Source: Corallium rubrum (Eukaryota; Cnidaria; Anthozoa; Scleralcyonacea; Coralliidae). Taken from it: 64,000 nucleotides of DNA. The notes under the pieces were generated by a model. That model worked only from the letters and a program-made list of their open reading frames with translations. It made no database searches and was not told where the DNA came from. The position numbers and the translations under genes were made by a program. Where the stretch lies: NCBI GenBank assembly GCA_964035015.1, contig OZ036004.1:7589628-7653627 (forward strand), written 5' to 3'. This document shows, piece after piece, positions 27,770 through 38,700 of the stretch; the stretch's first letter is position 1; each line of letters opens with the position of its first letter.

Positions 27770-28420
27770 TCAACAGAATGTGTTCGCAACAGACTTGTAG
27801 CAAAGGCTGTTAACAAGTTGTAACAATGCTGTTCATTCAAGAAGCTGCTACAACCTTGTTAGCATCAACCTGTTGACAACTTGTTAAGTGCAGAGCGGTA
27901 ACAGGTTGTTGGAGTCATCAGTCTTGTTACAAGTTGTCAACAACCTGTTACAGACCTGTTAACCATCTGGGACAGCCAGTGCGAACACATGACGGTGACA
28001 GCCTGTTGAACAGCCTTGTAACAACCTGCTTGCAGGTATGTAACAGCTTGTGCGTTTTTACGTGGGTACACGCGTAAAAACGCACAACTTGTTCACGGTT
28101 GTCAACAGGCGTGAACAATGTTGTGCTGCCCACCGTGAACAATGTTGTGCTGCTCGCCGTGAACAATGTTGTGCTGCTCCCCGTGAACAAGTTGTCAACA
28201 AGTTGTTCACTTATGGTTCGAACAACTTGTTCACGGATAAATCAACAGTCATGAACAAGTTGTTCCAACAACACATTTTTTATAGACAACAACGTTGTTC
28301 GCACATGAGACAACATGTTGTAACAGCATGACGAAATAACAACGATGAACAACGATGTTACAACAATGGTGAACATGGTTGATGTATCAACACGTTCTTC
28401 GGTTGTGTACCCATCCACTG
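27770..28420. repeat. GTTGT/ACAAC-rich degenerate repeat, copy 1
   Basis: The region is dense in CAACAAGTTGT and TGTTACAAC motifs, including three near-tandem GTGAACAATGTTGTGCTGC units at 28,112-28,185. The 28,074-28,400 part is nearly identical to 36,848-37,098. The open frames here are low-complexity shadows. Confidence 0.8.
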
Positions 28421-28577
28421 CAACCCGTAGTACATCGAATAGAATTATTCCCAGTACCTTTTCCACATACAGTACATGGCAACTTCCCCACCCTCTGTTC
28501 ATTAAAACAATAAAAATGCCAACGGTTGTTTTGCACTTCATGGACACTTAAAGGTATTTTACTGAAGCAGTCATATG
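28385..28577 (-). pseudogene. decayed retroelement fragment with a Cys-rich motif
   Basis: Read on the minus strand, this segment encodes LPCTVCGKGTGNNSIRC followed by a CSGWVHNRR-type end. This resembles the CxxCxKGxGxNSIxCxxCxxWVH motif that I recall from LINE-type elements of cnidarians and other invertebrates. It overlaps the region just 3' of the MTMR14 stop codon and is broken by stops and by the low-complexity repeat on its far side. The family call is from memory and is moderate at best. Confidence 0.4.
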
Positions 28578-28761
28578 TCATTTTCCCCAACGATTTTTTA
28601 ACTTATCTGTCACCTGATCAAAGAATTTTGAAAATGTTGCGTTACGCGATTGTGTTCCATCGCCAAGAGTTTCTTTATATATGGTAAGAAAAATGGTTCT
28701 CACAGTTTCAAGTCTCGTCCTTCGAATAGATTCCTGCTCACCCTCAAGCACGTCTTCGCAA
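28578..28761 (-). CDS. MTMR14: MTMR14 exon 20 (stop codon)
   Basis: The acceptor is ttgtag. The exon encodes SCEDVLEGEQESIRRTRLET and continues to FFDQVTDKLKNRWGK before TGA at 28,580-28,578. This matches the conserved C-terminal helix of the family. No AATAAA occurs within several hundred bases downstream; a candidate lies near 27,607-27,612 on the minus strand. Confidence 0.85.
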
Positions 28762-28960
28762 CTACAAATGAAAGAAAAAGGAAAATTAGCAATGTGTTCT
28801 CATTGGTTATCATGAGAGTTAAAATACTGCCAGGATTAACAAAATTATCTTCGCCAAAAGGTTACGTTTTCACAGCTGTTTGTTTGTTTGTTTGTTTGTT
28901 TGTTTGTTTGTTTGTTTGTTTGTTTGTTTGTTTGTTTGTTTGTTTGTTTGTTTGTTTGTT

Positions 28961-28997
<37 letters not shown>

Positions 28998-29098
28998 GTC
29001 CGTCTATCCGTTCGTTCGTCTGTGTTTGTTTGTTTGTTTGTTTGTTTGTTTGTTTGTTTGTTTGTTTGTTTGTTTGTTTGTTTGTTTGTTTGTGTGTA

Positions 29099-29135
<37 letters not shown>

Positions 29136-29646
29136 TTGTTTGTTTGTTTGTTTGTTTGTTTGTTTGTTTGTTTGTTTGTTTGTTTGTTTGTTTGTTTGTT
29201 TGTTTGTTTGTTTGTTTGTTTGTTTGTTTGTTTGTTTGAGTGCGTGTGTGTGTGTGTCTGTCCGTCCGTCTATCCGTTCGTTCGTTCGTCTGTTTGTTTG
29301 TTTGTTTGTTTGTTTGTTTGTTTGTTTGTTTGTTTGTTTGTTTGTTTGTTTGTTTGTGTGTGTATCTGTCTGTTTGTTTGTTTGTTTGTTTGTTTGTTTG
29401 TTTGTTTGTTTGTTTGTTTGTTTGTTTGTTTGTGTGTGTATCTGTCTGTCTGTTTGTTTGTTTGTTTGTTTGTTTGTTTGTTTGTTTGTTTGTTTGTTTG
29501 TTTGTTTGTTTGTTTGTTTGTTTGTTTGTTTGTTTGTTTGTTTGTTTGTTTGTTTGTCTGTCTATCCGTTCTTGTTTGTTTGTTTGTTTGTTTGTTTGTT
29601 TGTTTGTTTGTTTGTTTGTTTGTTTGTTTGTTTGTTGGTTTGTGCT

Positions 29647-29677
<31 letters not shown>

Positions 29678-32600
29678 CGTCCGTCCGTCCGTCCGTCCGT
29701 CCGTCCGTCCGTCCGTCCGTCCGTCCGTGTTTGTTTGTTTGTTTGTTTGTTTGTTTGTTTGTTTGTTTGTTTGTTTGTTTGTTTGTTTGTTTGTTTGTTT
29801 GTTTGTTTGTTTGTTTGTTTGTTTGTTTGTCTGTTGGTTTTTCGTATGTTTGTTTGTATGCAAACGCAACTTACGAGCTCAAACTGTTCCCAGGCTCCTC
29901 TATATGCTGTGGTAGACTTGGTTGAAAGGAACCACTGCCAGCGCTACATAAACTGCCGGTTCCAGACACAATCTGCCAACTGCCTGCACTGAGAGAGTGA
30001 CAGTGTTGCTGAAAAATTAAATTAGATAAAAAGGTTTTAACTCATTCCTCTCCAAGGGCTTCCCCAACCTCGTACCCAGGCTCTTTCTCTCGCTAGAGTG
30101 AAAAACCCTGGGTACGAGGTTGGGGCTTCCCCAGAGGTGAATAAAATCGTCTGGCGTTAGCCACAATCCAATGAGGGATGGCCCTTACTGGACCAGAACC
30201 TCTAGGGAGAACAGTTTAGATATAACTGATAGAGTTATCCAGTATAAATAAGTTAGTTTAGTTTACTCTGATTTCCTCCTGTAGTAACACTAGGGATGGC
30301 CCTTACTGCACCTCTAGAGAGAACAGTTTAGATGACTGATAGGGTTATCCAGGGAGAACAGTTTATATATGACTGATAAAGTTTTATAAAACAACATGTA
30401 TACTACGCGAGCCCTGATTGGTCAATTGCCGTAGTTGGATCAGAGTATCCAAACAGGAAAATTCCCGCCAAAACGATTTTTTGAAAATGTCGGACACTAT
30501 ATCATATTCACTTGTGATTATTTTATAAAAGAAATACCAAATGTCTTTTCCGTGTTTGGAGATTCTTATCCAAACACTTGGGAAATTGCTCGACTTTCGA
30601 AAAGCTAATTACGCTTTTCTCCAGTCTCGCAATTTCCCGCGTGTTTGGATCAGAGTATCCAAACACGGAAAACCATTTGGTATTTCTTTAATCCAGTATA
30701 AATAAAGTTACTCCGGTTTCCTTCCGTAGTAACACTGGACCAATGAGGAATGGCCTCGTTGGTGAAAATCAACTCTGATGAAGAGCTCTGCTAAAAAAGT
30801 CAGTATTTCGTTATCAAAACTAAGATCGGCAGTTTACCATCTTTTCACTTTCTATCCAAAACACTGCCTACACAGCATTCTACTTTCTTAAGACAAACTT
30901 ACTTGATTGACAATAGAGCTGTTTTGTGGGACAAGAAGAGGAGTTGATCCATTTTGATTGGATAATTGTCCCGCTTGCGTTCTTGAAGGGCTGCTTGGTC
31001 TACAAAATTCATAGAATTGCTCAGTAACACCTGACATGCCAATTATAGTAAAGAAAAGCTCTCAGGGAAAAACAAAGAAAACGTTCTCAAAAACTAGCTA
31101 ATTTAGATTACTTTTTGTGGAAACACCACGTAAAATATTTCTTTGCTAAGCTTTCGGCCTGTCGACTCAGGCCTTCATCAGAGCAATAACAAGCTGTTGG
31201 CTCACGTCATTTATAAACTAAGCAACTAATCAATTACATCACATAAGCCGCAATATAATGATTTAATTGATCAGTTGCTTAGTTTATAAATGACGTGAGC
31301 CAACAGCTTGTTGTTATTGTTCTGCATGATGAAGGCCTGAGCCAACAGGCTGAAAGCTTAGCAAATAAATATTTTACGTGGTGTTTCCACAAAAGATAAT
31401 CTATATTACATTATCGCCATGTAAACTTTCAAAGAATTAACCAGCTAATTTTCTACACACAACTCGCGTCTTGATAAATAGCACATAGTGAAGCATACTT
31501 TGGGGAGACTGCACTATCAGGAACCACATATTCTTGCTCATGATTCTCGCCAATAAAAAAACTTCTACACAGTGAACCATTTGGTGAATTACTATCGTTA
31601 TCATCATTCAGATTTTGACCTAAAATATTTTACAAAAAATAAGGATTTCTTCGTTAATGTACCCTGCGACTCAGAGCCCCTTTCCGACCTACGCGCAAGC
31701 TTCGGGGGAAAGTGGGCTCTGCCAACAAACTCGATATTTCTTTTTGAGCATGCGTGAACGGTTGCCAAGATACTATTTTGGGCCCAGGCTCTAACGCGTT
31801 ACTTGCTATTTTCCTGCTAACGTGTGTTCATAAACTAGAACTTGTTTGACCAGTTTAAAACCTGACTGACTCGCCCCAAACTTGGGGCGAAGATCGAGTT
31901 TGTTGGCAGAGCCCACTTTCCCCCGAGGCCTGCGTAGGTCGGAAAGGGGCTCTGACTCGCAAGGTATCTGAAAGAGAGAGTGGAAAGTTTCTGGAGGAGT
32001 GTTTTGGTGGGAATAGAGAGGGCCATTTTGCCTTGAGACAATGAGCAGCCATTGTCCTCTGGCACAATAACCATTATTATATAGCTAGAGTTTCACTGGA
32101 TACAACGATGACTGTCATTGGTTGGTTTATGGTCCTTAGCTAAATTTCAATGTCTACCGAGCGGGCAATAATTGAGAACTTATTGCCTACTCGGTCAATA
32201 TGTTTTCAATTGTTGCCCGCTAGAACTCTTCACGGCATCCTATAAACAAAAGCTTGTTTGGTAAAATTCAAAGCATGCATGTGTGAAGCTTAACTGGAGA
32301 AATGTATTGCTGTTCTTTTGTTCTGAGATTCATATTTGTTTGGTTGAAGTGAAATTATGGAGCCATGCGAAATCTTTTGGTAAGTCTTAGCGTTTGTCTT
32401 TTGTGTACTTTCCCTTGATAAACGTCGAAATTATTTAGCGAAACTCAAGCTATATAACAAAACACTTGATGTCTGATCCCTTGGGAAACAGTTAGTTTTG
32501 TTTTCCCTCGAGTCTCGATGTTTCCCTCGACAAATATCAAGACTCTCGAGAAAACAAAACTAACTGTTTCCCTCGGGAGCAGACATTAAGTGTATATTAT

Positions 32601-35600
32601 AACATAGATGCAATACAACGGCGTTTCTGATTGGCTACAGTACTTTCTCCATAACTCGATGGAGCATCGAGAAAGTGGATAATTTCAAACGTAATGAGAA
32701 ACTCCTTTTTAATCAGCGAAATAAACATTGTTTTCCGTAGTTTTGTGTCTGATTCTCTGTTATAAGAGAAATGGTTCGTGGCTTGGCGTGCTCCATTGAG
32801 TTATGGTTGGAGAGCACTCGAAAATCTAGAAAATCTAGAGCTACGCCTCGAATTCTTACGCTTTTTTCGTGTTCTCCGACCTTCCCGTGTGCATCCATAA
32901 CACGATGAAGCACGCCAAACCACGAACCATTTCTTAATTCCAAGCCTGGGTAAATGCTAGGAAGAAATTATTTAGAAGGGATTATCCAGAAGACAAAGAA
33001 TAAAAAAGACATTTTCTCACCTAGTGCAACATTTCCCTCAACTTCACAATTCCTAGTAGTAGAATTTGGCCCCTCTCGACCTTCAAGTTCAGTTGTGCTA
33101 CTACACCTGAAATTTTTAAAAGTAAAAATATATATATATATATAAAGTTTTCAGAAAAGATACTACACAACTAGAAATATAGAACAAAATCCAGACAAAT
33201 GCAATAATAACTTCTTATTAACCGGAAGTCTAATATTTTCCCGTAATGACCAAACGGACGAGGTTAATAAGAAGTTAATTATGACATTTTGAAACAACAT
33301 ACCTTACATTTATACCTTGTCATAGACCTTATTCATAAATGGCTGCCAAATTAATATTCTTTTAATGTGGCTAAATGTAATTTAGGCAAGGTAAAAAAGG
33401 AGACAATGCTAGTCAGCGGTCACTCATGATAATATGTGGGGATTATTTATCTCAGCGCTCATCAAAGTCTTGTCAGCGTGGTCTGAGCTTGACTTGCGCT
33501 CATCAAAGTCTTGTCAGCGTGGTCTGAGCTTGACTTGCGCTCATCAAAGTCTTGTCAGCGTGGTCTGAACTTCACTTGCGCTCATCAAAGTCTTGTCAGC
33601 GTGGTCTGAGCTTCACTTGCGCCCATCAAAGTCTTGTCAGCGTGGTCTGAGCTTGACTTGCGCTCGCCAAAGTCTTGTCAGCGTGGTCTGAGCTTGACTG
33701 GTTTGCGCGCGCCATCTATTATTAGATATTTGGTCAGTGGTCACTCATTTATAATATGTGGGGATTACCTCAGCGCTCATCAAAGTCTTGTCAGCGTGGT
33801 CTGAGCTTGACTGGTTTTGCGCGCGCTGTTTAGTGACCCCCCACCCCCCACCCACCCACTCCTGATAGAATGCAAGGGTAAGTATATATATTTCCACTGC
33901 TTTGACAGTGTGACTGGTGCCTGGAGGTGGGCTGTGGTGGGGTTGCCATGGTTACCTCTGATCAGAGGGTGGCATCCCCCCTGTGGCTTGGCACCAATCC
34001 TCCAATAACGTCAATTGGCGATCTCTTTTTATGTGCATATAAATTAGCCCTTATGACCTCGTTTTGAAGTAAAAATTCTTTTGAATTTCATACATGAAAA
34101 CGGGGTCATAAGGGCTAATTTATATGCACATAAAAGAATATTAATTTGGCGGCCATTTATGAATAAGGTCTATGATATGTACTTTAGTCAGTTTAGTGTG
34201 AGCTCGAGCGTGTGACAAACTCATCGTTTTCAATGTCGTTGCTCTTGTTGTCATCGCTTTCGCAATCCTAAACCTCGCTTCCAGATGGCTCATCATCCCA
34301 ATCATACATAATCCAGTCCATAGGTTGTTGAATTCACAAAATTTTTGCTGTTTTCTTTCGTTGTTTAGTTGCAAACAACATTAGGAAAATAATCGACCGG
34401 CACGTGACGCGTCTCGGCCAATAAGAACACACGATTTCAATGGAAGAAACTTGTGCCATATAATTCGCAGCCGAGCTGTATCTGATTTACTACGGCTCGC
34501 TTGCAGCTCGCCTTGTAAATCAGATACAGCTCGGCTGCTCATGCTGTATCTTTCTTAAAATACAAATGCATCTAAGTAATCAAGTTCACCAACTATTTCG
34601 GGGATACAGTCTGTTTTAGACGAGAAAATCGAAGCTAAAGTTTATGTAAATCAGGACGATGCTGTATCCGCTTTACAACCACTGCTACGGTATTGATTTC
34701 TTTTATGTTTTCGTCATGAATTATTAATGAGTATTTTAAATAGTTTTAAACTTTTACTCACCTACTCACTTGACTTGTTGAGTAAATGTCGCTCATTATA
34801 TATTGGAGAAAATGAAAACAGAAGAAAAACACCTGCAAAACAAACAAAATGCATGTTTTGTGTCACAACAAAATTGTGAAAAACGTTGCACCACGTTGTG
34901 TATGGACTGAAACTTAGTGAAACACACACAAAATGTTTTTCATTCCTTACTATCATTTGCGTTCAAGCGTGAACTATTTCGCACGTTTGTTTACCTTTGA
35001 AAAGCTAACTGTCGGAGCATGTAGCCCTAAGCCCAATCATCTGGCTATATCGTGTCCAAATTTGAGTGAAAACGAACCAGCAGTTCCAAAGTTATAACGA
35101 TTTTTCCGACATACGTCAGGTTTTCACTTTTTGGCCAGTTCCAAACGTTTGACTAATTAACTTACGTCGTTTTGACCAATGAAATGCATTTGTTTTTTTC
35201 ACACGTGAACAAATATATTTCATTGGTCAAAACGACGTAAGTTAATTAGTCAAAAGTAGCTTTTCAAACGTGCGAAATAGCTCACGCTTCAAGCTTGACG
35301 TAAATGGTAATAAATACATCCAGAACAATTTTCTGTGACTGTTCAATCATATTGTACACTGTACCTCTTCATCACGTTGAATTCTGTCATTTAAATCATG
35401 CCTGATAATTAAGGAAACAATATTATAGAATGATGGGAAAGGTAGTGGTTAACTCGAAAGCTTAGTGCTACTTTAACCACTACGCACACTCTCACTAAAT
35501 AGGTACAAGTTAATGCAATCAGTTAAATCTGAAGATCGCCCAGCGTGAAACTGACAGTAGCGACCATCAAGATTTGAGGTAAGCCCACTTATTGTATTTT

Positions 35601-35663
35601 CGCTCTATTTTTACGGTATTGAGCACTTTTCGACATTTCGCGAACAACATTTTGTTTGTTTGT

Positions 35664-35706
<43 letters not shown>

Positions 35707-38700
35707 GTTTTCGTAAGTACATATAGTAAAAAAATGTGCAAATAAATTATTCCTTATTCCTGGTAGTATTAAAGATAGTACGAAGTCAAATTTAATTACC
35801 AATTGAATTAAGAACACCAGTTAAGTTACCAGTTATCATTTGAGAACAATAACAACCCTAGATGCCTTGAAATTTAAACAGACCTCCTGCTGCTCAGATC
35901 CAGTCAGTAAACCAGTGATGGATTTACAGGGGGGTGCAGAGGGGTGCGCACCCCATGGCCTTGGCCAAGGGGGTGCCAATTGCCTTGTCAAATCAAAGAA
36001 CATTAAAGGACGCATTCATTCAATGTCCGTGTAAACTTCATGCTATCATATGATTCATAGATATATGATTCATACATTAGCTATCATATGATTCATAGGT
36101 ATTAATAGGTATAAAAAAATAATTCTGGTGGGCTTCACCCCCCTAACCCCCCCCCCCCCCAGCCCTACCACCAGCTCGGCCCCTGAACCCTGCTGAGGGC
36201 TGTGTCCCCAGACCCCTGCCATAGCTCCCTCAGCGGCGCTCCACCCTGCCTCGGTCACACCCCCCGCCGCAGGCTTGATCTCACTTCGCTCGCTCAGCAC
36301 CACCCCTACCAGATCAAGGTGGATCCATCACTGCAATAAACATCACCAAAAATCGACGCAATGTAGACTTACCCAAATAAAAGCCAATCGTAAGCTATGG
36401 TTAAATATAAAATTTCTAAGGCATTCAATGATTGGTGCACTTTACCATCCTACAAGAAAACAAGACAGTTTACTAATATGTACTCTGAGACTTAAAGCTC
36501 AGCAGTAGTGTTGACCGTTCAAATATGTGAAAATTTGGATCATCACCTACCTATACTAAGAAGGCTTCTGATTGGTTTAGATAACCTAACCCAATACCTT
36601 CCCCTAACCCTAATCAGTAAGGAGCATGGGAACGAATTGATAATCGACAATGTGATTGGTTCCTTATAGCCAATCAGGAAAGTCGTTCATATTGGGTAGA
36701 GTCTTTATTGGAAAATTTTGTGTGCCCAGCAGTAGTGCTGAGCGTATAAAAAAATTGAAAATTCTGTACGCTTGGCAGTGGTGCCGACCGTACAAAAATT
36801 TGATGGTGCCAAGACAGTGCAAAAATCCAAAAACCACACCGAGTACATGCGTAAAAACGCACAACTTGTTCACGGTTGTCAACAGGCGTGAACAATGTTG
36901 TGCTGCTCGCTGTGAACAAGTTGTCAACAAGTTGTTCACTTATGGTTCGAACAACTTGTTCACGGATAAATCAACAGTCATGAACAAGTTGTTCCAACAG
37001 CACAACATGTTGTAACAGCATGACGAAATAACAACGATGAACAACAATGTTACAACAATGGTGAACATGGTTCATGTATCAACACGTTCTTCGGTTGTTA
37101 CAACATGCGTGAACAACGGTTGTTGTTTCATCAAGCAGTAACAACTTGTTGAAACAATGATGAACAATGTTGTTCATTTATCAATGTTGTTCACATAAGT
37201 CAACTTAACAAATAGATTCCATTTTGCTGTTGTCTGTTCAGTTATAGATGCACAGATGACGTCACAACGTGGTTAAGAACAAAAAAGTGGCCCACGAGAC
37301 GCAGTCGAGTCACTGATGTTCTTACCACGCTGTCTTCTGTGCATCTATAATTGAACAGACAACAAAAAAATGGAAGCTATTTGTTTTATACGATACAAAA
37401 TTATCGAAACTCTTGTCGGATTTGGGGGCACGAAGAAAGAAAAAAGCAAGTCAGCTGACGTGATCTGACGTGATCCATGTGTCTGTCCTCTAATAGATCA
37501 CGGGCAACAACCAATGAAAACACGCATAGCAAGCAGCGTATTGTATAAAGGTTGTTACAGCATTGTTCAGGCAACAATGCTGTAACAACTTGCGAGATTT
37601 TTACGCGTGTACATGAAAAATGTTCTCATGTTTTTCTGAGGATGGTTGTGTAATACACCGAGTACAAAGTGGGTGAAAGGCATGTGAACTTACCGCCCAT
37701 AATGAAAGCCTAAGAAGTGAAATAAACAAAGGAGTCCGGTCCCAGCCAGAAATACAATGAACCAAAACACCTTCATCACCTTGAAGATAACAACACAATA
37801 CAAATTTTTAAAAAAATGCCTCGTGTACAGTGTAAGAGATTTCTACAGATTGAAGCACCCTCTTGTTGCGTTTTCTGCCCCGTTACAAATAGCTTGCTTG
37901 GTAATCACTCCATGTGGGGTTTTTTTTAATAAAAAGGTCCAGATGAACACTATTAATCAAATCTAAACTATTCTCGATAGCAAAAAAGCACAATCCAGAA
38001 ATTGCTTAGCATAATATACATGTACTATACTTACTATTTACAATTGTTTTGAGAAGCAGTAAAAAATAATTCTGAGTCAAAGTGGCTAAATCCCATCTCT
38101 GAAAAAAGCAACATATAATATATGTAAGTGGGCAAACTTGGGTGGGTGGAGTGGGTAAACTTGGGTGGGTGGAGTGGGCGAACTTGTTGGAGGCAAACTT
38201 GGGTGGGTGGAGTGGGTAAACTTTGGTGGAGTGGGCAAACTTGGGTGGAGTGGGTAAACTTGGGTGGAGTGGGTAAACTTGGGTGAAGAGGGCAAACTTG
38301 GGTGGAGTGGGCAAACTTGGGTGGAGTGGGCAAACTTGGGTGGAGTGGGTAAACTTGGGTGGAGTGAGTAAACTTGCGTGGAGTGAGTAACCTTGGGTGA
38401 AGTGGGCAAACTTGGGTGGAGTGGGTAAATTGGGGTGGAGGGGGCAAACTTGGGTGAAGTGGGCAAACTTGGGTGGAGTGGGTAAACTTGGGTGGAGTGG
38501 GCAAACTTGGGTGGAGTGGGTAAACTTGGGTGGAGTGGGCAAACTTGGGTGGAGTGGGTAAACTTGGGTGGAGTGGGTAAACTTGGGTGGAGTGGGCAAA
38601 CTTAGGTGGAGTGGGCAAACTTGAGTGGAGTGGGCAAATTTAGGTGGAGTGGGCAATCCTGGGTGGAGTGGGTAAACTTGGGTGGAGTGGGCAATGGGAG

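Noticed and set aside
28650..29992. 421-codon Cys/Leu/Phe/Val-rich frame and the minus-strand Thr/Asn/Lys/Gln frame
   Set aside because: Pure translation of the TTTG/TGTC/CCGT microsatellite; all three frames are open.
34200..34375. Minus-strand acidic frame reading DWIMYDWDDEPSGSEV
   Set aside because: Looks like a broken piece of a transposon-type protein but has in-frame stops directly after the recognisable stretch and I cannot name the family, so it is not listed as a feature.
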